DNA of 64,000 nt from Arthrobacter_E sp044748305. GTDB taxonomy: Bacteria > Actinomycetota > Actinomycetes > Actinomycetales > Micrococcaceae. The first letter of the stretch is position 1. Every line of letters starts with the position of its first letter. A program made the position numbers and the translations under genes. Positions 1-7,640 of this stretch are shown here, piece by piece. The stretch covers positions 124,001-188,000 of the forward strand of contig NZ_JBIVFT010000006.1 of assembly GCF_044748305.1 (NCBI RefSeq), in the 5' to 3' direction. The notes beneath the pieces are model-generated. The model saw nothing but the letters and a program-made list of their open reading frames with translations, was not told the DNA's origin and did no database searches.

Positions 1-389
1 TTCACGCCGACATCGTGGATGCGCAATTCGGGGAGTTGGTCTTCGGCCACACGGATGGCGTCGGGCAGCAACTTGTTGATCACGCTCGGCGATGCGACCA
101 CAGTCACCGCCTTGGCACGAGGTTCCGCCAAGCGTTCCGCCGCGCGCACCAGGCGCTGCGCCGCGGCGAGAAGCTCTGCGCTTTCCTTCATCAGGGCCGC
201 TCCGGCGGCGGACAAGGCCGCCGCCCGCCGGGATCTGTCGAAAAGCTCGATGCCCAAGCCTCTCTCCAGGCGGCGGATCTCCTGGCTCACCGTCGGCTGT
301 GACAGGAGAAGGCGTTCGGCGGCGCGAGCGAAGTGCAGTTCTTCGGCGACCGCGAGGAAGATCTCCACCTGCCGCAGTGTGATTTTCAT
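1..389 (-). CDS. LysR-family transcriptional regulator (N-terminal part, cut by window edge)
   Basis: The 129 codons present encode the N-terminal winged helix-turn-helix of a LysR regulator. It opens MKITLRQVEIFLAVAEELHF, followed by a helix-turn-helix at about residues 20-42 (ARAAERLLLSQPTVSQEIRR) and the wing LFDRSRR. The effector-binding half lies beyond the left edge, so this is a window truncation and not a broken gene. It is transcribed away from psuG, and a dyad typical of LysR binding overlaps its start codon. Established for the family: LysR genes usually control the divergent neighbour. I infer that it regulates the pseudouridine/nucleoside operon to the right; the effector cannot be read here. 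Confidence 0.9.
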   Translation of the reverse strand, partial: MKITLRQVEIFLAVAEELHFARAAERLLLSQPTVSQEIRRLERGLGIELFDRSRRAAALSAAGAALMKESAELLAAAQRLVRAAERLAEPRAKAVTVVASPSVINKLLPDAIRVAEDQLPELRIHDVGV

Positions 390-406
390 AGATAAAGACT
401 ATCTAT
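388..406. promoter_or_regulatory. Candidate LysR operator (ATAG-N11-CTAT)
   Basis: ATAGAT-N7-ATCTAT is a perfect 19-bp dyad in the short divergent region between the LysR gene and psuG. It fits the LysR recognition rule (ATAG-N11-CTAT, a form of T-N11-A). It overlaps the LysR start codon and lies just upstream of the psuG -35 box, as expected for autorepression combined with activation of the neighbour. Confidence 0.65.
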
Positions 407-409
407 TGA

Positions 410-438
410 TTGACAATTCATTCTCGTTTTCGTTAATT
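410..438 (+). promoter_or_regulatory. Predicted promoter of the psuG operon
   Basis: TTGACA (410-415), a 17-bp spacer and TTAATT (433-438). The stretch is clearly more AT-rich than its surroundings and lies 65 bp before the psuG start. The -35 match is perfect; the -10 match is weak, which suits an activator-dependent promoter. Confidence 0.5.
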
Positions 439-502
439 CGTGGTTTTAGCGTGGAACCCGGGCAGGACGCTCCATCGTTCAGATCGCCAGGAAGGGCGGA
501 CT

Positions 503-1426
503 ATGACATCAACAACTTTCACGAACGGAATCGTGCTCTCCGAGGAAGTCGCCGATGCCGTTGCGACCGGCCGCCCTGTGGTCGCTCTGGAATCGACCAT
601 TTTCACGCACGGGCTCCCCAAACCCAGGAACCTGCAGGTCGCCTTGGAAGCGGAACAGTCCCTCAGGGACGCAGGAGTGGTTCCGGCGACGATCGGGGTG
701 TACCGCGGCACGCCCACGGTAGGTCTCTCGGCGGTGCAGATCGAGGAACTCGCGGGCGACCTTCCCGTGGTCAAAGTGAGTCTGAGGGACCTGCCGACCG
801 CTGCCGCCATGAACCTGAGCGGGGGGACCACCGTCGCCGCGACGGCGTTCCTCGCGCATCGCGCAGGGATCAAGGTCTTCTCGACGGGCGGCCTCGGAGG
901 TGTGCACCATGGCGCATCAGAGACGTTCGACGAATCGGCTGACATGACGACCCTGGCCAAAACGCCGATCATCGTCATCAGCGCCGGGGTGAAGTCGATT
1001 CTGGACGTAGCAGCGACTTTGGAACGTTTCGAGACGCTGAACATCCCGGTGCTGGGATTCGGCACGCGCCGCTACCCGGGCTTCTATGTTGCGGACTCAG
1101 GTCACGCGGTGGAACACCAGGTGGATACGCCGGAAGCCGTGGCGGAGGTGTCCAGAGCCCGAGACTTGCTCGGCATCGAGTCGGCTCTTCTGCTCGCCAA
1201 CCCTGTGGCGGACGACAAGCAGCTCCCGCCCGAAGAACTCGACGCGATCCTGGCCAAAGCCTGGGCCGAAGCGGAGGCGCAGGGCATCTCCGGTAACGCG
1301 ACGACACCTTTCCTCCTCGATTTCATCCAGCGGGACACTCAGGGCCGTAGTTTGGATGTCAACGTCGAGGTCTACCGTGGCAACGTCGTCCTGGGCGGTT
1401 CCGTTGCCAAAGCACTCGCCGGGTGA
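503..1426 (+). CDS. psuG: Pseudouridine-5'-phosphate glycosidase
   Basis: Cleaves the C-C glycosidic bond of pseudouridine 5'-phosphate to give uracil and ribose 5-phosphate. At 307 aa it matches the family length of about 310. The conserved ALESTIFTHG block lies at residues 28-37, with Glu30 corresponding to the catalytic glutamate. Lys91 in VKVSLRDL fits the lysine that forms the Schiff base in the E. coli enzyme, and the glycine-rich FSTGGLGGVHHG block follows. The ATG at 503 is chosen because an AGGAAGGG ribosome site sits about 8 bases upstream; an earlier in-frame ATG at 440 has none. A PfkB kinase follows after 19 bp, as in known psuG-psuK pairs. The cytosolic pathway role is firm from family knowledge. 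Confidence 0.93.
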   Translation: MTSTTFTNGIVLSEEVADAVATGRPVVALESTIFTHGLPKPRNLQVALEAEQSLRDAGVVPATIGVYRGTPTVGLSAVQIEELAGDLPVVKVSLRDLPTAAAMNLSGGTTVAATAFLAHRAGIKVFSTGGLGGVHHGASETFDESADMTTLAKTPIIVISAGVKSILDVAATLERFETLNIPVLGFGTRRYPGFYVADSGHAVEHQVDTPEAVAEVSRARDLLGIESALLLANPVADDKQLPPEELDAILAKAWAEAEAQGISGNATTPFLLDFIQRDTQGRSLDVNVEVYRGNVVLGGSVAKALAG

Positions 1427-1445
1427 CAAGGAAAGAGGCACGAAT

Positions 1446-2339
1446 ATGCTCGGAGTGATCGGAGACCTCGTGGAGGATGTCGTCGTCTGGCTCGGTGAAA
1501 ACATCCAGCACGGCACTGACAGCAAGGTCGAGATCTTTCACACCCGTGGCGGGAGCGCGGCCAATGTCGCGGTCTTCGCAGCACCCCTGTATCCGACCCG
1601 ATTTCTCGGATGCGTCGGAGATGATCATTCCGGTCGCTTTCTCGTGGACAGCCTCGCGGCATCGGGCGTCGACGTTTTCGTCCAGCGAGGTGGACGGACG
1701 GGAACCGTCGTCATCCTGATTGACGAGAGCGGGGAACGGACCATGTTCCCTCAGCGAGCAGCTTCAACATTGCTGCAGGATGTTCCTGAAGCGTGGCTCG
1801 AGGAGCTGGAACTTCTGCACATCCCTGCCTATTCGTTCAGCGCCGGTCCTCTGGCCGACACGGCGACGACGGTCGCACGAGCCATGAAAGAACGCGGTGC
1901 AGCTGTTTCGATTGATGCGTCCTCCACCGGGATGCTCCGCGAGTACGGGGTGGAGGCGTTCATGGAGTTGCTCTCAGATATCGCCCCGGACTTCCTCATC
2001 GCCAATGAGGGAGAAGCAGCCCTGCTCGAACTCTCCGAGCGAGGTCTCCCCGGACGCCACTTGAGCCGCCTGCCGACAACGACGGTCATCGCGAAGGCCG
2101 GGCCGCGCCCGACGTCCATTCACGAGCCTGGAAAGCCTGTCCGGACGGTTCCTGTTCCGCCGGTGGACAGGATCAGGGATCTCACGGGCGCCGGCGATGC
2201 CTTTGCCGCAGGATTCCTGACGGGCTTCCTTGCCAGCCGCGATCTCGAAGAGGCCTGCCAACGGGGCCACACCACCGCGGCACAGGTCCTCTCCTCTCCC
2301 GGAGCATCCTCCGCCGGATCCGTGAGCTCGGACGGCTGA
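1446..2339 (+). CDS. psuK: PfkB-family sugar/nucleoside kinase, probably pseudouridine kinase
   Basis: A 297-aa ribokinase-family kinase. The N-terminal family signature is GGSAANVAVFAA, and the C-terminal signature is DLTGAGDAFAAGF near residue 250, where GAGD supplies the catalytic aspartate and anion hole. It starts 19 bp after psuG with a GGAAAGAGG ribosome site, so it is surely cotranscribed. PfkB kinases act on many sugars and nucleosides; the assignment to pseudouridine rests on adjacency to psuG, whose substrate is the phosphorylated nucleoside. The tail after the second signature ends in a Ser/Gly/Ala-rich stretch with no recognisable motif. Alternative: a ribokinase for sugar released by the nucleoside hydrolase downstream. 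Confidence 0.8.
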   Translation: MLGVIGDLVEDVVVWLGENIQHGTDSKVEIFHTRGGSAANVAVFAAPLYPTRFLGCVGDDHSGRFLVDSLAASGVDVFVQRGGRTGTVVILIDESGERTMFPQRAASTLLQDVPEAWLEELELLHIPAYSFSAGPLADTATTVARAMKERGAAVSIDASSTGMLREYGVEAFMELLSDIAPDFLIANEGEAALLELSERGLPGRHLSRLPTTTVIAKAGPRPTSIHEPGKPVRTVPVPPVDRIRDLTGAGDAFAAGFLTGFLASRDLEEACQRGHTTAAQVLSSPGASSAGSVSSDG

Positions 2340-2373
2340 GCCTTCGGGCTGCTGAATCCCGGACGCTGAATCC

Positions 2374-2401
2374 GGGGCCGGGTGCCCCTGCGCCCGGCCC
2401 C
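2374..2401 (+). terminator. GC hairpin between psuK and the MFS gene
   Basis: An 11-bp stem with one mismatch (GGGGCCGGGTG / CGCCCGGCCCC) around a 6-base loop, 35 bp after the psuK stop. There is no U-tract, so it may be a weak terminator or attenuator lowering expression of the transporter part of the operon. Confidence 0.4.
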
Positions 2402-2475
2402 CGGTCCGGCCGACATTTTCCCTTACTTCGTCTCCCCTCCCGGGGATCGGTCGTGTCTTCTGAAAGGAAGCCCCC

Positions 2476-3876
2476 ATGGTCGAGATTTCTTCTCTTGTCG
2501 TGACGAGCGCAGGCAGGGTACGGATCCGGATGCTGATGGTCGCGTTGCTGGCGGCTTGTGTGGCATTCCAGCTCAACGCCAGCATGCTCAGCCCTGCTTT
2601 GGTGGTCATGGCGAAAGAGCTGAACACGGATGAGGCCAGCATCGGACTCACCCAGACAGCGTTCTTCACCAGTACCGCGCTGTTCGGGCTCTTCCTGCCC
2701 CGGTGGAGTGACATCCGAGGGCGGAAGCTGGTCATGATCCTCATGCTCGGTGGCATGACGCTCGGGGCCGTGCTGGCGGCCGTCGCTCCTAACCTCCAGG
2801 TTCTGTTCGTGGCGCGGGCCATGCAAGGAGTCTCGGGCTCGATCGTCTCCATTTCACTCATGATGCTGCGCAGCGAGGTGAATGATCGACGTCGGTACGG
2901 TGTCCTGCTCGGCGTGATCACTTCTGTCAACGGCGGAATCGCCGGCCTGGACGCCTTGTTGGGCGGGTTCCTGGCGATGCACTTCGGATTCCGCTCCATC
3001 TTCTGGGTCATCGCCGTCGTGGGCGTGGCAGCAGCTGCGCTGGTGCTGAGCTTCAGTGATGAATCTCGGCCTTCCGCCGGAGTGCAAATGGATTGGTGGG
3101 GCACGGTCCCCTTGATCCTGGCCGTCCTGTTTCTCCAGTCGGCAGTCAATGAAGCTGGGGCCGGGCCTGCTGCCGGCTGGGGCCGGGTCGGTGGCTTTCT
3201 GCTCGCCGCTGTGCTTGCAGCCGGAGTGTTCTGGGTGGTCGAGTCACGTACTCGGGAGCCTCTTGCCTCAACACTCCTTCTTCGTCGCAGGGCTACCTGG
3301 GCGATGTTCCTGACGACAATGCTGACCATGGCCGGGATCTTCGCGACAGTGAACGGTCTCGTCATGTCCCTCGCGCAGAACCCCACGGAAGGTTTCGGCT
3401 TGTCCGCCGACACCGCGTCTCTCCTGCTGCTCACTCCTTACGCGATCGCAGGTTGGCTCGTGGGGCCGCTTGCGGGCCGCATTGCTCCCCGCATCGGCTA
3501 CCGCACGGTGCTCCGCTGGGGCCTGTTTGCGAGCATCGTCATCAGCATCGTCCTCGGGTTGGTGGGTGTCGGTTCGCTCCCGGTGCTTGTGATCTGCACT
3601 TGCCTCCTCGGGGTCTTCTACGCAGGCATGGTCAACATCATGCTCAACGGACTGGGCGTGGTCCTTTCCCCTCCGGCGAATCCAGGTTTCCTGCCTGGGC
3701 TCAATGCGTCGGCATTCGGTCTCGGTGCCGGCCTGAGCTTCGCGATCCTGCCCGCCGTTCAGCTCATGACCGGCTCATACACCGGGGGAATCCTGGCTGG
3801 GGCTGCGATCACCGTCGCGTCCCTGCTGGTCTCATGGCTGATCCCCAAGCCCGAGAACGCCGAACTTGAGCAATGA
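2476..3876 (+). CDS. MFS transporter (putative nucleoside/pseudouridine permease)
   Basis: A 466-aa integral membrane protein of the major facilitator superfamily. Hydrophobic helices run from residue 18 onwards. The loop motif RWSDIRGRK between helices 2 and 3 corresponds to MFS motif A (GxxxDRxGRR), and further paired helices continue to a short cytosolic tail, PKPENAELEQ. The ATG at 2476 follows a GAAAGGAAG ribosome site. It lies 136 bp downstream of psuK and its stop overlaps the next gene by 4 bp. From its place in a pseudouridine/nucleoside operon I infer uptake of pseudouridine or another nucleoside; the sequence alone does not give the substrate or the direction of transport. Confidence 0.8.
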   Translation: MVEISSLVVTSAGRVRIRMLMVALLAACVAFQLNASMLSPALVVMAKELNTDEASIGLTQTAFFTSTALFGLFLPRWSDIRGRKLVMILMLGGMTLGAVLAAVAPNLQVLFVARAMQGVSGSIVSISLMMLRSEVNDRRRYGVLLGVITSVNGGIAGLDALLGGFLAMHFGFRSIFWVIAVVGVAAAALVLSFSDESRPSAGVQMDWWGTVPLILAVLFLQSAVNEAGAGPAAGWGRVGGFLLAAVLAAGVFWVVESRTREPLASTLLLRRRATWAMFLTTMLTMAGIFATVNGLVMSLAQNPTEGFGLSADTASLLLLTPYAIAGWLVGPLAGRIAPRIGYRTVLRWGLFASIVISIVLGLVGVGSLPVLVICTCLLGVFYAGMVNIMLNGLGVVLSPPANPGFLPGLNASAFGLGAGLSFAILPAVQLMTGSYTGGILAGAAITVASLLVSWLIPKPENAELEQ

Positions 3877-4517
3877 AAGGTCCTGATGATCTTCTGCGAG
3901 GGACGCCGCCACGGCGGGCTCGGAGCTTCGGAGCGTCTCGGCTCCTCGGCGACCGATTCGGCAGGCTTTCTCCCGAACTGGCGACGACGATCCTGGCGGT
4001 GGGCGCTGTGCCCCTGAGCGTGTTCACCCAGGTTCCGGCCTGGGGGATTTTTCTCGGCTGGTCGGCAGCATCTCTCTTCCCGACCCGGGCCCCCGCCACG
4101 CAGACACTGAGAGTGCTGATCCTCTGCCTGACCTTCGGCGGGGTATGCGGAGCGGTCATGCTCCTGCTGCAGGACCTGGCTTTCTCCCTTGCCGCTCCGG
4201 GAACACCTCCTTGGCTTTGTTCCGTGGCGATCCTGATCCCACTCAATCCATTGATGCTCTTCGTCGCCCGGAGTCCTGCCTTCGCCTCGGTCCCTGGAAT
4301 CTTCATCGGATTCTCCACCGCGGCGGCGCTCGGGTCGGGGGCGGAACATTTCGGCTGGGGGGATGCGGCGTCGGTGGCCGTCGCCGGAATCCTCTCGAAC
4401 TGCATCGGGGTCGGGATCAGCCGATTGTTCACGGTACTGACCGTGCGAGAAGGGATGCTTGAGGTGCCTGTTCCGCGCCGTGATAAAAGTGTGGAGATTA
4501 AGGTGGACCTCCGATGA
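3873..4517 (+). CDS. DUF1097-like membrane protein
   Basis: A 214-aa protein with about five hydrophobic segments (roughly residues 36-55, 58-68, 76-100, 112-130 and 138-190). The pattern PAWGIFLGWSAASLF followed later by VPGIFIGFSTAAAL resembles the DUF1097 family (E. coli YcdZ type), whose function is unknown. The N terminus is Arg-rich and cytosolic. The start overlaps the transporter stop (ATGA), so the two are translationally coupled. The gene sits between a transporter and a nucleoside hydrolase, which suggests an accessory transport or membrane role, but nothing more specific can be read. Confidence 0.6.
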   Translation: MKGPDDLLRGTPPRRARSFGASRLLGDRFGRLSPELATTILAVGAVPLSVFTQVPAWGIFLGWSAASLFPTRAPATQTLRVLILCLTFGGVCGAVMLLLQDLAFSLAAPGTPPWLCSVAILIPLNPLMLFVARSPAFASVPGIFIGFSTAAALGSGAEHFGWGDAASVAVAGILSNCIGVGISRLFTVLTVREGMLEVPVPRRDKSVEIKVDLR

Positions 4518-4526
4518 AAGGACCTC

Positions 4527-5483
4527 ATGGACACCACCCCCGTCTACCTCGACTGCGACACCGGGATCGATGACGCCCTGGCGCTGGCGTATTTGCTCGC
4601 TTCGCCTCGTGCGGAGCTGCTGGGCGTCGGCACGGTCAGCGGCAACAGTGACGCCGCGCAGTGCGCCCGCAACACCCTGGACCTGTTGGCGCTCGCAGGC
4701 CGGTCCGACATCCCGGTGGCGATCGGCAACCATGACTTCCAGGCCGCGCCGTACGGTGGGGGATCCCCGCACGTGCACGGCGACAACGGCATGGGAGGGG
4801 TTCGGCTGCCGCGCTCTCCGCGGGAACCTGAGGCGGAGACCGCGGCGGAGATGCTGATCCGCCTGGCGCACGAACAGCGGGGGAAGCTGCACGTCATCGC
4901 CGTCGCCCCGTTGACCAATCTCGCCGAGGCGCTGCGTCGTGAGCCCCGGCTTCCGGAACTGGTGGCGCACGTGACCATCATGGGCGGCGCGGCCCTCGCC
5001 CCCGGCAACATCACCGCGGCCGCCGAGGCGAACATCTTCCACGACCCTGAAGCCGCGGCGGAGGTCCTCGCAGCTCCTTGGCCGGTCACGCTGGTGCCCT
5101 TGGACGTGACCATGGCGGAAGTGATGGAGGAGGACCGACGACGGCGGCTGGCCGACTCCGGGCGGCCCGTCCCGGAAGCGCTCGGGCGGATGCTGGAACA
5201 CTACTTCGAGTTCTACCGGGAGATCTTCGGCAGGCCTTGCTCCGCGATGCACGATCCGCTCGCAGCGGCCATCGCCATCGGAGACGTGGCGGTGACCGAT
5301 GCGCCGTCGGTGCGAGTCGCGGTCGAGACGGGGAACGGTCCCGCACGTGGCGCCACGGTCTGCGATCTGCGCGGCAGGTACCGTGGCAACGGCGACCAGA
5401 GCGGTGCGCATTGCCGGGTGGTGCTGGAGGCTGAGGCGGGGTTCCCGGACTTCCTGGTGGAGAGCCTGATGCGGGCGTTCTGA
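4527..5483 (+). CDS. Nucleoside hydrolase (IunH/RihA family)
   Basis: Hydrolyses the N-glycosidic bond of ribonucleosides to base plus ribose. The calcium-binding signature DCDTGIDDALAL is at residues 9-20 (Asp9, Asp11, Asp15, Asp16). The mid-protein strand VTIMGGAALAPGN with the following acidic EANIFHDPEAA is typical, and the distal active-site histidine is in AMHDPLAAA near residue 247. The length of 318 aa matches the family. It follows the DUF1097 gene by 9 bp as the last gene of the operon. Together with psuG/psuK this would let the cell use both C- and N-nucleosides, feeding ribose and bases into metabolism. The base preference is not evident from sequence. Confidence 0.9.
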   Translation: MDTTPVYLDCDTGIDDALALAYLLASPRAELLGVGTVSGNSDAAQCARNTLDLLALAGRSDIPVAIGNHDFQAAPYGGGSPHVHGDNGMGGVRLPRSPREPEAETAAEMLIRLAHEQRGKLHVIAVAPLTNLAEALRREPRLPELVAHVTIMGGAALAPGNITAAAEANIFHDPEAAAEVLAAPWPVTLVPLDVTMAEVMEEDRRRRLADSGRPVPEALGRMLEHYFEFYREIFGRPCSAMHDPLAAAIAIGDVAVTDAPSVRVAVETGNGPARGATVCDLRGRYRGNGDQSGAHCRVVLEAEAGFPDFLVESLMRAF

Positions 5484-5491
5484 GCGGCTTC

Positions 5492-5554
5492 CGCCAGGTG
5501 TACGCCAGCGGCCAGTGCAGGCCGCGGTCACTGGCCCCTGACGTACACCTGGCG
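5492..5554 (+). terminator. Long hairpin ending the nucleoside operon
   Basis: 26-bp arms (5492-5517 and 5529-5554) with only two mismatches around an 11-base loop, starting 8 bp after the nucleoside hydrolase stop. There is no U-run. The position suggests a U-independent terminator of the kind common in actinobacteria. Confidence 0.7.
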
Positions 5555-5590
5555 ACGTGGCGGGCCTCACAACCCTTCCAGAACCGTCCT

Positions 5591-5628
5591 GTCCGGAACT
5601 CCGGACGCAGACGTCCGGGATTCCGGAC
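5591..5628. promoter_or_regulatory. Two tandem candidate hut operators (GTCCGG-N4-CCGGAC)
   Basis: GTCCGGAACTCCGGAC (5591-5606) and GTCCGGGATTCCGGAC (5613-5628) are two dyads whose centres are 22 bp apart, about two helical turns, upstream of hutU. The same dyad recurs once upstream of hutG (16694-16709). The two copies are also inverted repeats of each other (arms 5588-5607 and 5612-5631), so a strong hairpin is the alternative reading. Confidence 0.55.
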
Positions 5629-5762
5629 AAGACCCCTGGAAAGCCTCTCGTGGCGGGGCTCCAAGTGCGGTGTAGTTGTAGGGAAGCACAGCGCAGAATC
5701 CGCGACGGCAAGGACGCCGGACGAGGAGAGCGCATCGAACCCCGACGCCCCAAGGAGTCACC

Positions 5763-7478
5763 ATGGCACCCGCCGATTTCACCACCGGAACCCGCCCGGT
5801 CAAGGCACCCCGCGGCACCGAGATCTCCGCCAAGAGCTGGCAGACCGAAGCGCCCCTGCGCATGCTCATGAACAACCTCGACCCGGAGGTCGCAGAACAC
5901 CCCGAGGACCTGGTCGTCTACGGCGGCACCGGCCGCGCCGCCCGCTCCTGGAAGGCGTTCGACGCCATCTCCGACACCCTGAAGGACATGGAGGAGGACG
6001 AGACCCTCCTGGTCCAGTCCGGCAAGCCGGTGGGCGTGTTCCGCACCAACAAGTGGGCCCCGCGCGTGCTCATCGCCAACTCCAACCTGGTGGGCGACTG
6101 GGCCACCTGGCCCGAGTTCCGCCGCCTCGAGGCCGAGGGCCTCATGATGTACGGCCAGATGACCGCCGGTTCCTGGATCTACATCGGCACCCAGGGCATC
6201 CTGCAGGGCACCTACGAGACCTTCGCCGCCGTCGGCAACAAGCTCCAGGCTGAGGGCCGCATGGCTCCCAGCACCGGCAACGAGGGCCCGCTGGCCGGCA
6301 CCCTGACCCTGACCGGCGGCTGCGGCGGCATGGGCGGCGCTCAGCCGCTCGCCGTGACCCTGAACGACGGCGCCTGCCTTATCGTCGACGTCGACGAGAC
6401 CCGTCTGCGCCGCCGCGTCGGCAAGCGTTACCTGGATGAGGTGGAGACCGATCTGGACGCCGCCATCGCCAAGGTGAACAAGGCCAAGGAAGAGCGTCGT
6501 GGCTGGTCCGTGGGCTACGTCGGCAACGCCGCCGAGGTCTTCCCGGAGCTGCTGCGCCGCCACAAGGCCGGCGAGCTGACCATCGACGTCGTCACCGACC
6601 AGACCTCCGCACACGACCCGCTGTCCTACCTGCCCGAGGGCATCGCCATGGACGAGTGGAAGCGCGAGGCCGAGGGCGATCCCGAAGGCTTCACCAAGAA
6701 GGCTCAGGTCTCCATGGCCCGCCACGTCCAGGCCATGGTCGAGTTCCAGGATGCCGGCGCCGAGGTCTTCGACTACGGCAACTCCATCCGCGACGAGGCC
6801 CGCAAGGGCGGCTACGAGCGTGCCTTCTCCTTCCCCGGCTTCGTCCCGGCGTACATCCGCCCGCTGTTCTGCGAGGGCCTCGGCCCGTTCCGCTGGGTCG
6901 CCCTCTCCGGCGATCCCGAGGACATCCGCGTCACCGATGAGGCCATCAAGGAGCTCTTCCCGGAGAACAAGCACCTCCACAAGTGGATCGACGCCGCTCA
7001 GGAGCGTGTGGAGTTCGAAGGCCTCCCGGCCCGCATCTGCTGGCTCGGCTACGGCGAGCGTCACAAGGCCGGCCTGCTCTTCAACAAGCTGGTCGCCGAG
7101 GGCAAGGTCAAGGCCCCGATCGTCATCGGCCGTGACCACCTCGATTCCGGTTCCGTGGCCTCCCCGTACCGCGAGACCGAAGCCATGAAGGACGGCTCCG
7201 ACGCCATCGCCGACTGGCCCCTGCTGAACGCCCTGACCGCCGCTTCCTCCGGCGCGACCTGGGTCTCCATCCACCACGGTGGTGGCGTGGGCATCGGCCG
7301 CTCCATCCACACGGGCCAGGTCTCCGTGGCCGACGGCACCGAGCTGGCCGCCGCCAAGCTGACCGCACTCCTCACCAACGACCCGGGCATGGGCGTCATC
7401 CGCCACGTCGACGCCGGCTACGAGCGCGCCGTCGAGGTCGCCGCCGAGCGCGGTGTCCGGATTCCGATGCAGGGCTGA
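5763..7478 (+). CDS. hutU: Urocanate hydratase
   Basis: Second enzyme of histidine degradation; adds water to urocanate to give imidazolone propionate, using tightly bound NAD+. The 571 aa are slightly longer than the usual 555-560. Family landmarks include YGGTGRAARSW near the N terminus, the NAD-binding glycine-rich GGCGGMGGAQPL around residue 190, and YGNSIRDEARK around residue 340. The ATG at 5763 follows an ideal AAGGAG. Codon choice is extremely GC3-biased compared with the flanking regulators, which suggests high expression. The gene stands alone in its transcript, with candidate operators upstream and a hairpin downstream before hutH. No hutI (imidazolonepropionase) gene is present in the window. 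Confidence 0.97.
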   Translation: MAPADFTTGTRPVKAPRGTEISAKSWQTEAPLRMLMNNLDPEVAEHPEDLVVYGGTGRAARSWKAFDAISDTLKDMEEDETLLVQSGKPVGVFRTNKWAPRVLIANSNLVGDWATWPEFRRLEAEGLMMYGQMTAGSWIYIGTQGILQGTYETFAAVGNKLQAEGRMAPSTGNEGPLAGTLTLTGGCGGMGGAQPLAVTLNDGACLIVDVDETRLRRRVGKRYLDEVETDLDAAIAKVNKAKEERRGWSVGYVGNAAEVFPELLRRHKAGELTIDVVTDQTSAHDPLSYLPEGIAMDEWKREAEGDPEGFTKKAQVSMARHVQAMVEFQDAGAEVFDYGNSIRDEARKGGYERAFSFPGFVPAYIRPLFCEGLGPFRWVALSGDPEDIRVTDEAIKELFPENKHLHKWIDAAQERVEFEGLPARICWLGYGERHKAGLLFNKLVAEGKVKAPIVIGRDHLDSGSVASPYRETEAMKDGSDAIADWPLLNALTAASSGATWVSIHHGGGVGIGRSIHTGQVSVADGTELAAAKLTALLTNDPGMGVIRHVDAGYERAVEVAAERGVRIPMQG

Positions 7479-7564
7479 CACCCAGGATTGACCCACTTCC
7501 ATCTATTGTCCCCACCGGCTCCCCAAGCTCGTACCTCGCTCGGGGCCCCTCGCCGGCGTGGGCC

Positions 7565-7608
7565 CTCCGTAGTTGTCGTTTTGAGGGTTCAAAACGACAA
7601 CTACGGAG
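7565..7608 (+). terminator. Perfect 18-bp palindrome between hutU and hutH
   Basis: Arms 7565-7582 and 7591-7608 (CTCCGTAGTTGTCGTTTT and its exact complement) enclose an 8-base loop. The right arm ends 32 bp before the hutH start. It could terminate hutU transcripts, act as a processing stem, or be an operator for hutH. Confidence 0.5.
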
Positions 7609-7640
7609 CAGTCGATTCTCCTAAGGAACAGAGACTTCTC

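Noticed and set aside
3759..7502. 1247-codon minus-strand open frame
   Set aside because: It runs antisense across several clear genes (DUF1097, nucleoside hydrolase, hutU). Its composition reflects GC3 bias of hutU and it has no ribosome site or recognisable domain.
7488..7640. Extended N terminus of HutH from ATG 7488
   Set aside because: It would translate the hutU-hutH palindrome into an unconserved 51-residue leader without a ribosome site.
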